Positions 9,266-18,455 of a stretch of 64,000 nucleotides of DNA are shown piece by piece. The stretch comes from Cryobacterium sp. Y11 (GTDB taxonomy: Bacteria > Actinomycetota > Actinomycetes > Actinomycetales > Microbacteriaceae), in the NCBI RefSeq assembly GCF_002929535.1, contig NZ_PJJO01000056.1, positions 223,085 to 287,084 of the forward strand, written 5' to 3'. Positions within the stretch are counted from its first letter, which is position 1; the number at the start of each line of letters is the position of its first letter. The position numbers were made by a program, and so were the translations under genes. The notes beneath the pieces are model-generated. The model worked only from the letters and a program-made list of their open reading frames with translations, did not search any database and was not told the DNA's origin.

Positions 9266-10468
9266 GTGGCACCGGCGCCCAAGACGAAAGAGCAGACTCT
9301 TAACTGGCTGCGCACCATCTCCGGTGAGTTGTCAACCCAGACGCTCAAACGACTCGAAGACACGCTGTCCTGGTATGGCGATATGCCGCCAGGACGGCGG
9401 TCTGCGGTCGGCCTGGTCGCCCAGGCCGGCATCACGAGTTTCATCTCGTGGTTCGACGACCCCCGGTCAACGCCGTGGATCGCCGCCGACGTCTTCGGCG
9501 CCGCCCCGCGCGAGCTGCTGCGCTCGGTGAGCCTGCAACAAACGCTACAACTGATCCGCGTGACCGTCGAGGTAGTCGAGGAGCGGGTCAAAGACGGCGG
9601 GGAATCCCTGCGCGAAGCCATTTTGCTGTACTCGCGGGAGATCGCGTTTGGGGCAGCGGATGTCTACGCGCGCGCCGCCGAGGCCCGCGGACTCTGGGAC
9701 GCGCGGCTAGAAGCTCTCGTCGTCGACTCCATTCTCAGCGGAGAATATGACGACGAATTGCCCAGCCGCATCGCGGCCCTCGGTTGGCACGGTCACGGTG
9801 AAGTCTGTGTGCTGGTCGGCACAACGCCGCACATGCTCGACGTCGACCAGTTACGCCGTGCCGCCCGCCATATGGCGGCCGACGTGCTCATTGGCGTGCA
9901 GGGCAACCGTCTCGTACTCGTGATCGGCCGGGCGCGCCCGGCGCCGGTCAACAGCGAAGACGTCGGCACAGCGGCAGCGTTGACCTTCATGGAGATTGCC
10001 ATGGCGCTGGAGCCGATCTTCGGACCCGGGCATCTCGTGCTCGGTCACGAGGTTCCCAACCTCGTCGACGCGTCAAAAAGTGCCAAGGCGGCCTTGGCAG
10101 GTTTCGCCGTAGCCCGCTCGTGGCGGAATGCACCTCGCCCGGTGCAGGCCGACGATCTGCTGCCCGAGCGCGCTCTGGCCGGCGATCCGCTCGCGCGAGC
10201 CACACTCATCCATCGCATCTATCGGCCGCTCCAGGCACATTCCACCGAGTTACTCACCACCCTGTGGTGCTACCTCGATAACGGTCGCTCGCTCGAAGCG
10301 ACTGCCCGGGAACTGTTCGTGCACCCCAACACGGTGCGCTATCGTCTCAAACGCGTCTCCGAAGTGATCGGCTACGACGCCACGGGAGCCCGCGAGGCGC
10401 TCATCCTGCAGTCGGCGCTCATCATCGGCTCGATCAGCGATCACGACGCTTCCACCCGTCGCCGCTGA
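9266..10468 (+). CDS. fasR: FasR-like PucR/CdaR family transcriptional regulator
   Basis: A 400-residue regulator with a GGDEF-like middle domain of the PucR/CdaR group (about 150-290) and a C-terminal helix-turn-helix (about 330-390): SLEATARELFVHPNTVRYRL is the classic PucR DNA-binding motif. In Streptomyces the gene at this position, just upstream of fabD, is FasR, an activator of the fabD-fabH-acpP-fabF operon. Gene order here is identical, so the same role is inferred. It starts with GTG 6 bp after aceE, which suggests co-transcription with pyruvate dehydrogenase. The ligand is unknown. Confidence 0.85.
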   Translation: MAPAPKTKEQTLNWLRTISGELSTQTLKRLEDTLSWYGDMPPGRRSAVGLVAQAGITSFISWFDDPRSTPWIAADVFGAAPRELLRSVSLQQTLQLIRVTVEVVEERVKDGGESLREAILLYSREIAFGAADVYARAAEARGLWDARLEALVVDSILSGEYDDELPSRIAALGWHGHGEVCVLVGTTPHMLDVDQLRRAARHMAADVLIGVQGNRLVLVIGRARPAPVNSEDVGTAAALTFMEIAMALEPIFGPGHLVLGHEVPNLVDASKSAKAALAGFAVARSWRNAPRPVQADDLLPERALAGDPLARATLIHRIYRPLQAHSTELLTTLWCYLDNGRSLEATARELFVHPNTVRYRLKRVSEVIGYDATGAREALILQSALIIGSISDHDASTRRR

Positions 10469-10483
10469 CGGTCGCGCGTGTGC

Positions 10484-10501
10484 ACGGCACGAATGTGCCG
10501 T
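10484..10501 (+). terminator. Small hairpin between fasR and fabD
   Basis: ACGGCAC at 10484-10490 pairs with GTGCCGT at 10495-10501 around a GAAT loop, 15 bp after the fasR stop. No U-tract follows, so it may be a weak terminator or an RNA processing site that separates fasR from the fab genes. The remaining 75 bp before fabD could hold the FasR-dependent promoter. Confidence 0.35.
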
Positions 10502-10576
10502 TACGAACAAAGGTTTCCCGGATACTTAGTGCGATTTACACACCCATTCCCCTCGTCAGATTGGAAGACTAATCAA

Positions 10577-11497
10577 GTGATCGTTGTCGTCTGCCCGGGT
10601 CAGGGCTCCCAAACCCCCGGATTCCTTGAACCCTGGCTGGCACGACCAGCCTTCAACGCCGGTCTCCAACAAATTTCTGACGAGGTCGGACTTGACCTAG
10701 TCGCCCACGGCACGGTCAGCGACGCCGATACGATTCGCGACACCGCTATTGCTCAGCCGCTTATCGTCGCCGCCGGAATCCTCACCCTCGAGGCTCTGTT
10801 CAGCGATGGACGACGTGACCGCATTGCCGGTATCGCCGGACATTCGGTCGGAGAGCTGACCGCAGCGGCCGGCGCCGGCATCCTGACCAACGCCGAAGCT
10901 GTGCGCTTCGTGCGCGAACGCGGCCTGGCTATGCAGGCAGCATCCGCGCTCGTACCCACCGGCATGAGCGCCGTGATCGGTGCCGACGAAACTGAACTGC
11001 TCGCCCGAGTCGCCGAGCTCGGACTCGAACCGGCCAATTTTAACGGCAGCGGCCAGATCGTCGTCGCTGGCGCCCTCGACGCCCTCGCCGCTTTGGCCGA
11101 GACTCCCCCGCACCGGGCTAGAGTCATCCCCTTGCAGGTCGCTGGCGCATTCCACACCCGGTATATGCAGCCAGCCACCCCCCGGATGACCGTGGTCGCC
11201 AACGCGTTGCACCCCAGCAACCCGACCCTCTCGATCTGGACCAACCGCGATGGGAGCCGGGTGAGCGACGGCATCCGTTTTGTGGACCTACTCGTCGGTC
11301 AGGTGTCCTCGCCGGTACGGTGGGACACGTGCATGGAGGCTTTCGCTGCTGCGGGGGTCACCGGAATCATCGAGGTCGCGCCCGCTGGCGCGCTCGTGGG
11401 CCTTGCGAAACGAGCTCTGAAAGGCGTCCCAACCGTCGCCATCAAGACCCCGGACGACCTGCCCGCCGCCTGGGCCATGATCGACCAGCAGTACTGA
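10577..11497 (+). CDS. fabD: Malonyl-CoA:ACP malonyltransferase
   Basis: This 306-residue enzyme loads malonyl groups from CoA onto acyl carrier protein for chain elongation. The oxyanion motif CPGQGSQTPG is at residues 5-14, the catalytic Ser is in GHSVGELTAA near residue 90, and the catalytic His is in GAFHTRYM near residue 191. The GTG at 10577 is chosen because VIVVVCPGQGSQ matches the family N-terminus; the frame is open 33 codons further upstream without family similarity. First gene of the fab cluster; fabH begins within 20 bp of its stop. Confidence 0.94.
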   Translation: MIVVVCPGQGSQTPGFLEPWLARPAFNAGLQQISDEVGLDLVAHGTVSDADTIRDTAIAQPLIVAAGILTLEALFSDGRRDRIAGIAGHSVGELTAAAGAGILTNAEAVRFVRERGLAMQAASALVPTGMSAVIGADETELLARVAELGLEPANFNGSGQIVVAGALDALAALAETPPHRARVIPLQVAGAFHTRYMQPATPRMTVVANALHPSNPTLSIWTNRDGSRVSDGIRFVDLLVGQVSSPVRWDTCMEAFAAAGVTGIIEVAPAGALVGLAKRALKGVPTVAIKTPDDLPAAWAMIDQQY

Positions 11498-11514
11498 ATG
11501 TAATGAAAGAGACA

Positions 11515-12537
11515 ATGCCAAACCCAACAAAAGTGACTGTGCCAACACTGAAGCAGTCCCACGGACCGCAGTACACCCGCATCCTGTCGGTCGGCGCGGC
11601 CCGCGGTGACCTCGTTGTACCCAACGACGAACTGGTCGAAGCGATCGATTCCTCCGACGAGTGGATTCAGCAGCGCACCGGTATCATCACCCGCACCCGG
11701 GCCAGCCAGGACATCAACGCCATCGACTTGGCAACGGACGCCGCCCGCGAGGCCATTGAGCGTAGCGGCATCGATCCGGCTCTTATCGACGCCGTCATCG
11801 TCGCTACGATCAGCAACATTCGACAGACGCCCTCGGTTGCTGCCATTGTTGCCGACCGGGTCGGGACCAATCCGGCCGCAGCCTACGACATCAACGCGGC
11901 GTGCGCGGGTTATGCCTACGCCGTGGCGCAGGCCGACGCGCTGATTCGCACCGGTGCTGCGCACTATGCACTCGTCATCGGCGCGGAAAAGCTCTCCGAC
12001 TTGGTCGACCCTACCGATCGGAGCATCTCTTTTCTGCTCGGTGACGGCGCCGGTGCCGTGGTTATCGGCCCGAGCGAGTACCCCGGCATCTCCACCACGG
12101 TCTGGGGCTCTGATGGATCGAAGGCGGAGACCATCCAGATGAACCACACGATGCAGGAATACCGCCGCGGGGAAGTCGCCTGGCCCACCCTGCGCCAGGA
12201 AGGTCCTGCGGTCTTCCGCTGGGCCGTCTGGGACATGGCAAAGGTGGCCAAGAAGGCCCTCGAGGTCGCGGGAATCGAAAGCGCCGACCTGGCCGCGTTT
12301 ATTCCGCACCAGGCCAACATGCGCATCATCGATGAGTTCGCCAAGCAGCTCAAGCTGCCAGAATCTGTGGTCATCGCGCGCGATGTTGCCACGACCGGTA
12401 ACACCTCTTCGGCGTCCATTCCCCTGGCCACCCACCGCCTGCTCGAGGAACACCCGGAGCTTAGCGGCGGCCTCGCACTGCAGATCGGCTTTGGTGCGGG
12501 ACTTGTCTTCGGCGCGCAAGTCGTTGTGCTGCCCTAA
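11515..12537 (+). CDS. fabH: 3-oxoacyl-ACP synthase III
   Basis: The initiating condensing enzyme joins an acyl-CoA primer to malonyl-ACP. In actinobacteria it usually takes branched primers, which sets iso/anteiso fatty acids. The catalytic Cys-His-Asn triad is visible: NAACAGYAY, FIPHQANMR and GNTSSASIP. Length is about 340 residues. Either ATG at 11503 or ATG at 11515 could be the start; neither has a strong ribosome binding site, and translation may be coupled to fabD, whose stop is a few bases upstream. Strand and order fit the operon fabD-fabH-acpP-fabF. Confidence 0.94.
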   Translation: MPNPTKVTVPTLKQSHGPQYTRILSVGAARGDLVVPNDELVEAIDSSDEWIQQRTGIITRTRASQDINAIDLATDAAREAIERSGIDPALIDAVIVATISNIRQTPSVAAIVADRVGTNPAAAYDINAACAGYAYAVAQADALIRTGAAHYALVIGAEKLSDLVDPTDRSISFLLGDGAGAVVIGPSEYPGISTTVWGSDGSKAETIQMNHTMQEYRRGEVAWPTLRQEGPAVFRWAVWDMAKVAKKALEVAGIESADLAAFIPHQANMRIIDEFAKQLKLPESVVIARDVATTGNTSSASIPLATHRLLEEHPELSGGLALQIGFGAGLVFGAQVVVLP

Positions 12538-12595
12538 CCAACCCACCCCCTAAACTAGTTCTCGGTCAACCGAGACACCCCTCAAGGAGAAAAAC

Positions 12596-12844
12596 ATGGC
12601 ATTGTCCACCGAAGAAGTTCTGACCGGCCTGGCCGAGCTCATCACCGACGAGACCGGAATTGCAACCGACACGGTTGAACTTGGCAAGTCGTTCACCGAT
12701 GACTTGGACATCGACTCCATCTCGATGATGACTATTGTCGTCAACGCAGAAGAGAAGTTCGACGTGAAAATCCCTGACGAAGAGGTCAAGAACCTCAAGA
12801 CCGTCGGCGATGCCGTCGAGTTTATCGTGAAGGCACAGGACTAG
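12596..12844 (+). CDS. acpP: Acyl carrier protein
   Basis: An 82-residue acidic helical carrier protein. The phosphopantetheine-accepting Ser is in DDLDIDSISMM (residue about 41). A strong AAGGAG site lies 5-6 bp before the ATG, fitting the high output needed of a carrier. It sits between fabH and fabF, and a 9-bp hairpin follows its stop, which may let acpP be made in excess of fabF. Confidence 0.96.
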   Translation: MALSTEEVLTGLAELITDETGIATDTVELGKSFTDDLDIDSISMMTIVVNAEEKFDVKIPDEEVKNLKTVGDAVEFIVKAQD

Positions 12845-12859
12845 GTCCGTTCTGAACCG

Positions 12860-12883
12860 GGTCGGCCGGATCTTCGGCCGACC
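12860..12883 (+). terminator. Hairpin between acpP and fabF (possible attenuator)
   Basis: GGTCGGCCG at 12860-12868 pairs perfectly with CGGCCGACC at 12875-12883 around a 6-nt loop, starting 15 bp after the acpP stop. There is no clear U-run, so partial termination or 3'-end stabilisation of an acpP-containing transcript is the likely role. Confidence 0.55.
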
Positions 12884-12948
12884 TGTTCATTGGGCTGGTG
12901 GCAGATCGCGCCGGCCCACACGTTTGTCGTTCCATGGAGAGTTGACTT

Positions 12949-14184
12949 ATGACCAAGAAAATCGTTATCACCGGCATCGGTGCCACTACGCCCCTGGGCG
13001 GCACGGCGGTCGACACCTGGACGGCCCTTCTGGCCGGAGAATCGGGCACCACCACCCTCGAGCAGGCGTGGGTCGCTGAAACAGCGATTCCCGTAACTTT
13101 CGCCGCACAGGCTCGTGTCAAGGCCGTGGACGTTCTGCAGCGCTTCGAGGTCAAACGCCTCGACCCGTCGAGCCAGTTCGCATTAATAGCCGGGCGTGAA
13201 GCCTGGGCGGATGCCGGTGCTCCCGAGGTTGAACCTGAACGCCTCGCCGTGGACTGGGCCACCGGAATCGGTGGAGTCTGGACGCTACTCGACGCCTGGG
13301 ATACCCTGCGTGAACGCGGCCCGCGCCGCGTACTTCCGATGACCGTCCCCATGCTCATGCCGAACGGACCGGGAGCTGCCATTGGAATGGACCTGCACGC
13401 CCGTGCCGGCATAACCACGGTGGTCTCTGCCTGCGCCTCGAGCACCGAAGCCCTGGTCAACGCCTACAACCGCTTGCAGGCCGGGCTCGCGGACATCGTC
13501 ATCGCGGGCGGCTCCGAAGCGGCCATCCACCCGCTGCCCATCGCCTCCTTCGCCGCGATGCACGCCCTGTCGACGCGTAATGACGACCCGGCGACCGCGA
13601 GCCGCCCCTATGACGTAACGCGCGACGGATTCGTGCTCGGCGAGGGCGCTGCTGCTCTCGTGATCGAGACCGAAGAACACGCCAAGGCTCGCGGCGCTCA
13701 CATCTACGCCGAACTGGTCGGTGGTGTCGTCAACAGTGATGCGCACCACGTGACCGCGCCTGATCCCGAAGGAAGCGCCGCCGCACGAGCGATGAACTCA
13801 ACCATTGAGAATGCCGGCGCGTCCCTGGGCGACGTTTCCCATATCAACGTCCACGCCACGAGCACCCCGGTCGGTGATATCGCCGAATACAAGGCCCTCA
13901 AGCGTGTTTTCGGAGACCTGCTCGATGGCATCCCGGTGTCGGCGACCAAGGCCTCTACCGGCCACCTGCTCGGCGGAGCCGGCGCCCTCGAAGCGTTCTT
14001 CACGGTCAAGGCTCTCGCGGAGCGCACCGCACCGCCGACCATTAACCTCACATCGCAGGACCCGGAGATTCTGCTTGACGTTGTCACGACTCCGCGCACG
14101 CTGCCCGCCGGAGACCTACTCGCCCTGAGCAATTCGTTCGGGTTCGGCGGCCACAACGCCGTTGTCGCGTTCCGTTCGGTCTAA
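12949..14184 (+). CDS. fabF: 3-oxoacyl-ACP synthase II
   Basis: The 411-residue elongating condensing enzyme of type II fatty acid synthesis. The catalytic Cys is in VVSACASSTEAL near residue 162; the two His are in NVHATSTPVGD and ASTGHLLGGAGALEA. The glycine-rich C-terminal NSFGFGGHNA motif is intact. The start ATG has a GGAGAG site. It is the last gene of the fab operon, closed by a strong hairpin 16 bp after its stop. Confidence 0.96.
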   Translation: MTKKIVITGIGATTPLGGTAVDTWTALLAGESGTTTLEQAWVAETAIPVTFAAQARVKAVDVLQRFEVKRLDPSSQFALIAGREAWADAGAPEVEPERLAVDWATGIGGVWTLLDAWDTLRERGPRRVLPMTVPMLMPNGPGAAIGMDLHARAGITTVVSACASSTEALVNAYNRLQAGLADIVIAGGSEAAIHPLPIASFAAMHALSTRNDDPATASRPYDVTRDGFVLGEGAAALVIETEEHAKARGAHIYAELVGGVVNSDAHHVTAPDPEGSAAARAMNSTIENAGASLGDVSHINVHATSTPVGDIAEYKALKRVFGDLLDGIPVSATKASTGHLLGGAGALEAFFTVKALAERTAPPTINLTSQDPEILLDVVTTPRTLPAGDLLALSNSFGFGGHNAVVAFRSV

Positions 14185-14200
14185 TTTTCGCAAACAGAGA

Positions 14201-14229
14201 ATGACCCCGTCCGGTCCGGACGGGGTCAT
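14201..14229. terminator. Bidirectional terminator between fabF and DUF3145 gene
   Basis: A perfect 14-bp inverted repeat (ATGACCCCGTCCGG at 14201-14214 and its complement at 14216-14229), with the centre closing on itself. A further CAGAGA/TCTCTG pairing (14195-14200 with 14232-14237) extends the stem after a 2-nt bulge. It lies between the convergent ends of fabF and the DUF3145 gene and can serve both. Confidence 0.85.
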
Positions 14230-14267
14230 CCTCTCTGGCTATTAGCACGTTTGGCAGCCCATGCTGG

Positions 14268-14789
14268 TCAGCCGACCTGGTGCAGCCAGACCACCGCGTT
14301 GAGATCACTGGCCTGCCGAAACGGCTCGAGTTCGTCGTCCCAGGACTGTCCAAGTGCCACCCGAAGTTCCTGGTGCAGTTCGATCGCGTTGGCACCGGCT
14401 ACCTCCATGGCATAACGGATGCGGTCTTCCGGCACGACAACATTGCCCACAGTATCGGTCTGGGCGTAAAAGATACCCAGGTCGGGCGTGTGCAGCCAGC
14501 GACCGCCATCCGTTCCCGGCCCGGCGTCTTCGGTGACCTCGAACCGCAGGTGTTCCCACCCGTGCATGGCCGAGGCGAGGGTCGCGCCGGTACCCGGGGG
14601 GCCCTCCCAATAGAATTCGGCACGCTGAGATCCGGGCAATGCCGGTTGCTCAGACCAGTCGAAGTTGACCGCCTGGCCGAGCGCGCGCCCCGCCGCCCAC
14701 TCGACGTGCGCGCACACCGCCCGCGGGGACGAGTGCACAAAAAGCACCCCCCGCGCGATCGGCGCGCGACGGCTTGACAGTACATCCAT
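14268..14789 (-). CDS. DUF3145 domain protein
   Basis: A 173-residue protein of the DUF3145 family, confined to Actinobacteria and usually found beside the fab cluster as here. Its function is not known. Recognisable stretches are ARGVLFVHSSPRAVCAHVEW at the N-terminus and PEDRIRYAMEVAGANAIELH in the middle. I chose the ATG at 14789, which has GAGGAAC upstream and begins the conserved sequence MDVLSSRRAPIARG; the frame is open to 14924 but without similarity. It is convergent with fabF and shares its terminator. Confidence 0.88.
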   Translation of the reverse strand: MDVLSSRRAPIARGVLFVHSSPRAVCAHVEWAAGRALGQAVNFDWSEQPALPGSQRAEFYWEGPPGTGATLASAMHGWEHLRFEVTEDAGPGTDGGRWLHTPDLGIFYAQTDTVGNVVVPEDRIRYAMEVAGANAIELHQELRVALGQSWDDELEPFRQASDLNAVVWLHQVG

Positions 14790-15073
14790 CGTGTTTCTCC
14801 GTTCCTCTAGGTGCGTCTTCCCCAACGACCTCGGAACGATCGAACTCCCAACACAAAGCTGTGAGCGCGATGACGAATATGAAATTGTTCGGCAACGAAC
14901 TGAGCCCATTGCCGATAGCGCCATTATGCCCCAGCTCCCTGCGGATTGACAAGCAGCGGGCTCGCTCTCGTTGCTGCCGCCGCATGTATCATCGCCGATA
15001 CCGAGCTGGTCTTACCAAGAATTCCCGCGCAGGAACCAGGCAGGCCCCGCATTTTCGCGTCTGCCGTTCGAGA

Positions 15074-16945
15074 CTATTTGGCCTGCGCGTAGTTGTCGAT
15101 CGTCGCCACGGTCAACATGAAGTCGACGGGAAAGGCACCGAAGAGCAGGCGCCCGGCCGTTTCGGCCGCTGTCACGATGATCTGCGCCACGACATCGGCC
15201 TGCTCCGCCGGCGTGTGCACAATCACCTCATCGTGCAGGAAGAAGACCAGATGTGGCGAGGCGTCAAAGGGCGCACGGGCTCGCCCGGTGACGGCATCCG
15301 CTTGCCTGGCCGCACCACTGTTGGACGGATCAGGAATGGACAGGGCGGTGAGCTCGCGGCGAATTTCGGCCATCCAGCACAGCGCCCAGTCGGCAGCGCT
15401 GCCCTGCACGATGAAGTTGCGGGTGAAGCGGCCCCAGTCCCTAGCCTGGCTGCGGGCTCGGCGTTCATCGGCCGCCGTGGCCGCTGGATCGTAAGCCCGC
15501 GCTTGCGCCTCATGCCAGCTCGGCCCTGGTACCGGTGACGAGCGCCCGAGTCGGGTCGTCACCACCTCGCCACGCTCTCCGGCCCGCGCCGCCGATTCGG
15601 TCAGAGCAATCGCTCGCGGGTAGGCACGCGCCAGGCGCGGCATCAACCGGCCACTCTCCCCGGTCGTGGCACCATACATGGCCCCCAGCATGGCGACCTT
15701 GGCATGGTCGCGGGTTTCCACAACTCCGCTCGCGACGATGCCGGCATAGAGGTCGGTTCCGCGACCGGCCGTGGCCATGCGTTCGTCCTGCGACAGCGCC
15801 GCGAGGATGCGCGGTTCCAGCTGAGCGGCATCGGCGACGACGAGCTTCCACCCGTCGTCGGCGACGACTGCGCCGCGGATGTGCTTGGGCAGCTGAAGCG
15901 CTCCCCCGCCGCTTGTAGCCCAGCGGCCGGTCACGACGCCGCCCGGCACATAATCGGGGTGGAAACGGCCATTCACAACCCACGATTCCATCCAGGACCA
16001 GCCATTGGCGCTGAACAGCCTGGACAGCTTTTTGTACTGCAACAGGGGCTCGATCACTGGATGCTTTAGCTTCTTCAGCTCCCACCCTCGCGTCGACGTG
16101 ACCGCGAGGCCGGCGCGCTGCAGCGCCTTGAACAATTCCTGCGGCGAATCGGGGTTGAGGGCAGAATCGTTGAGCTCCAAGCGGATGCGTCGGGCCAGCA
16201 GTTCCAGCCGCTCCGGACGTACACCGGGTGCGACTCGCGCTCCGAGTTCCCGGGTCAGGAGCTGATCGTGAACGTCTGCGCTCCAGGGCAACCCCGCGTG
16301 TCGCATCTCCGCCGCCACGAGCGCTCCCGCAGACTCCGCGGCGAGCAGCAGCCGTAGTCGCCCGGGTTCGGCGGAGCCAGCGACCGCTCTCAGCTGGCGC
16401 TGAAATTCCTGCCCAGTACTTGAATTGACTGCTGTGAGGAGGGCGGCAGAGCTACTACCACCAGCGGTCTCACCAACCGCTCCCTCAGCGCCCTCCCCGA
16501 CGCTTCGGCCGCTACCGTTTGCACCGACGCCGCTATCGCCGGGTCGTTCGAGGTGCAGATCACGATCGGCGTGAAAATCGAACAGTGTGGCTTGCGGCTC
16601 GGCCAGGTGCACCACCGGAGCGCCGTCCCATCGGTTGGGCGAGGCCAAGGCCAGCTCACTCGTGGCGGTTAGCGCCGAATTCTTCAGGATCACATGGCAC
16701 AAGCGCAAGTCCTGGCAGCGCTGCACTCGAATTCCCGCCGTGAGCAGCACCGGATAGATGCGCGCCGTATCTTCCCAGACCCAGCGGGGCGCGGCGGATG
16801 CCCGGGTGGTTGGTTCGTGCGATGTTACGAACGATCGAAACTCAGTCGGGGTGAGGCGGACGGGTGTCTCGATGGGGAGGCCGGCGGCATCGAGTGTGTC
16901 AACCAGCAGGTCGCCACCGTTTGTTTGCCGAACCAGTACATACAC
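15074..16945 (-). CDS. Bifunctional 3'-5' exonuclease/DNA polymerase (A-family-like)
   Basis: A 623-residue protein with a C-terminal DNA polymerase A domain and a divergent exonuclease-like N-terminal half, a type common in Actinobacteria alongside true PolA. Polymerase motif A is altered (VVADAAQLEPRILAALS, normally DYSQIELR-like). Motif B is around AKVAMLGAMYGATTGESG. Motif C, HDEVIVHTPAEQ, is intact near residue 590. Substrates in the cell are unknown; repair synthesis is a fair inference. The frame is open to 16990, but that part lies inside a 20-bp terminator hairpin, so the GTG at 16945 is preferred; it lacks a clear ribosome binding site and may be leaderless. Confidence 0.82.
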   Translation of the reverse strand: MYVLVRQTNGGDLLVDTLDAAGLPIETPVRLTPTEFRSFVTSHEPTTRASAAPRWVWEDTARIYPVLLTAGIRVQRCQDLRLCHVILKNSALTATSELALASPNRWDGAPVVHLAEPQATLFDFHADRDLHLERPGDSGVGANGSGRSVGEGAEGAVGETAGGSSSAALLTAVNSSTGQEFQRQLRAVAGSAEPGRLRLLLAAESAGALVAAEMRHAGLPWSADVHDQLLTRELGARVAPGVRPERLELLARRIRLELNDSALNPDSPQELFKALQRAGLAVTSTRGWELKKLKHPVIEPLLQYKKLSRLFSANGWSWMESWVVNGRFHPDYVPGGVVTGRWATSGGGALQLPKHIRGAVVADDGWKLVVADAAQLEPRILAALSQDERMATAGRGTDLYAGIVASGVVETRDHAKVAMLGAMYGATTGESGRLMPRLARAYPRAIALTESAARAGERGEVVTTRLGRSSPVPGPSWHEAQARAYDPAATAADERRARSQARDWGRFTRNFIVQGSAADWALCWMAEIRRELTALSIPDPSNSGAARQADAVTGRARAPFDASPHLVFFLHDEVIVHTPAEQADVVAQIIVTAAETAGRLLFGAFPVDFMLTVATIDNYAQAK

Positions 16946-16974
16946 TTGTCTATTCTGCCCGGTGGCGGCCGGGT

Positions 16975-17022
16975 ACAGCACCGCGCCCATCGGCTTTGTT
17001 CTGCCGATGGGCGCGGTGCTGT
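16975..17022 (-). terminator. Strong terminator hairpin of the lipoprotein gene
   Basis: A perfect 20-bp stem (16975-16994 with 17003-17022) around an 8-nt loop, rich in GC. It lies 45 bp downstream of the stop of the minus-strand lipoprotein gene and 30 bp upstream of the polymerase gene start, so it ends lipoprotein transcription. Confidence 0.85.
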
Positions 17023-17067
17023 GTGAAAGATCGCGATGGTGGAGTTGCCTTGGCTGCTATACCCGCG

Positions 17068-17583
17068 CTAGCCGGCGACTTTGTCGCCGTTGGGTGCGAC
17101 TACCCACCAAACGCCCCCAACGCCTTGACCGGTAGTGTCACCGGTCGCAGCATCGCCCGCCCAGTAATACAGCGGAAGCCCGTTGAGAGTGACCTGCTTG
17201 GTGCTGTCGGATCGAGTGATCACACCGACCGTGCCGGTGACGCCGTCAACGGTTGGCGTATCCGACTCCGCGACAACAGGCGGCCACTTGACCAGACACT
17301 CACCCTCACAGGTACTCGTACCCGAGTCGGCGACATCCTTGTCGAACACGTACAGCGTCATACCGGCGTTGTCGACGACGATCGTGCCGAGGCCACTGTC
17401 GGCGGTCACGAGTGTCGCGTCGACGGCCGGTTCGGCGACTTCGCTCGACGAGCTCGACGTGTCTGCCGCCGGCGTCGTCGTCGTCGTCGTCGTCGTACCC
17501 TGCGAGCATCCGGTCAACGCGAGGACGCTAAGCACCACCGCCCCGACGACGGGCCCGACCTTATGCCAAATAGTACTGTTCAT
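17068..17583 (-). CDS. Secreted lipoprotein with Yx(F/W/Y)xxD repeats (COG4315)
   Basis: A 171-residue lipoprotein. The N-terminal signal ends in the lipobox LALTGC (Cys near residue 27), followed by a low-complexity Thr/Ser linker coded by a run of GTC/GAC triplets. The mature part has the COG4315 signature MTLYVFDKD and a second copy, LPLYYWAGD. The family is found on cell surfaces; its function is not established, though some members sit near redox genes. The start ATG at 17583 has GAGAAGGAAG upstream. It is transcribed alone and closed by a strong hairpin. Confidence 0.88.
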   Translation of the reverse strand: MNSTIWHKVGPVVGAVVLSVLALTGCSQGTTTTTTTTPAADTSSSSSEVAEPAVDATLVTADSGLGTIVVDNAGMTLYVFDKDVADSGTSTCEGECLVKWPPVVAESDTPTVDGVTGTVGVITRSDSTKQVTLNGLPLYYWAGDAATGDTTGQGVGGVWWVVAPNGDKVAG

Positions 17584-17844
17584 GATTGCTTCCTTCTCTC
17601 GGTGCACTGCTCTGAGATGGTGCGTAATGGAGTGGTACGTGAATTGGCCCGAGATGCCATCTCGAATGGTTCAGCCGGGCACACCATACCCACAAAAACG
17701 GTATTGCACAGCAATCGTGTTAAATCGAGGCCGAAACCGACACTAACCAGGGCCACCGTGATGAGCATCGTGTTGAACGTGGACGTGAGGCCACCGGGCA
17801 CGGACGTGGTCAGAATTTACACTGCTAGCCTGTTCTGAGAAACC

Positions 17845-18426
17845 ATGGACATTATTCGCTACCACGAGATACCAACCACCCCCTGGCGCAACGGCGGCGG
17901 TCGAACCCGCGAGCTCGTGTCTAGCCCGGTTGGAGCGGCTGACTTCGACTGGCGAATCAGCATTGCCGATGTCACCGAAGCGGGTGATTTTTCCGTTTAC
18001 GCGGGAGTCGAACGCCTCCTGACCGTGATCGAGGGAGAGCTTCTGGTCGTGACCGTCGACGGCGTGGAGCATCCCATGGAGAAATATCGTCCATTTCGAT
18101 TTTCGGGTGACAGCGCCAGTAGCGCCGCACTGCCCGCCGGCGACACAACAGACCTCAACGTGATGGCGCGACGCGGAAGCTTCAAGGCGTATATATCTAT
18201 TGTTGAGTTGTCCAAACGCCGCGCCCAGCCGGTCTTCCATGATCAATTCGCCCTCCTGCTGCAGGGCAGTGCCGTCGTCACCAGCGCAGCTGTCGATGCC
18301 AGTCAGGCAGAGGTCGATAGCGCGGAGCTACGAAAATTCGATGCAGTTCGCGGTCACGATCCGGCACCAGAAGTTCTCGGGAGAGGATTTCTCGCCGTGA
18401 TCACCTTGGAAGCGCAGTCGGCCTGA
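17845..18426 (+). CDS. HutD/Ves family cupin protein
   Basis: A 193-residue HutD-family protein. HutD is encoded with histidine utilisation genes in Pseudomonas and may regulate or bind a pathway intermediate, while the E. coli relative Ves is a cold-induced protein. Family marks are the N-terminal TPWRNGGGRTRELVSSP and DFDWRISIADVTEAGDFS, and VERLLTVIEG further on. No hut genes are nearby, so its role here is open. Start is ATG at 17845; it is convergent with narK. Confidence 0.85.
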   Translation: MDIIRYHEIPTTPWRNGGGRTRELVSSPVGAADFDWRISIADVTEAGDFSVYAGVERLLTVIEGELLVVTVDGVEHPMEKYRPFRFSGDSASSAALPAGDTTDLNVMARRGSFKAYISIVELSKRRAQPVFHDQFALLLQGSAVVTSAAVDASQAEVDSAELRKFDAVRGHDPAPEVLGRGFLAVITLEAQSA

Positions 18427-18455
18427 AACCTGTGCACGGCGCGGATGGTGCGTGA

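Noticed and set aside
11299..12546. A 415-residue minus-strand open frame across fabH
   Set aside because: fabH is unmistakable on the other strand with its full catalytic triad; the antisense frame shows no known protein features.
16864..17838. A 324-residue plus-strand open frame
   Set aside because: It crosses a strong terminator hairpin and lies antisense to the lipoprotein gene; no protein similarity.
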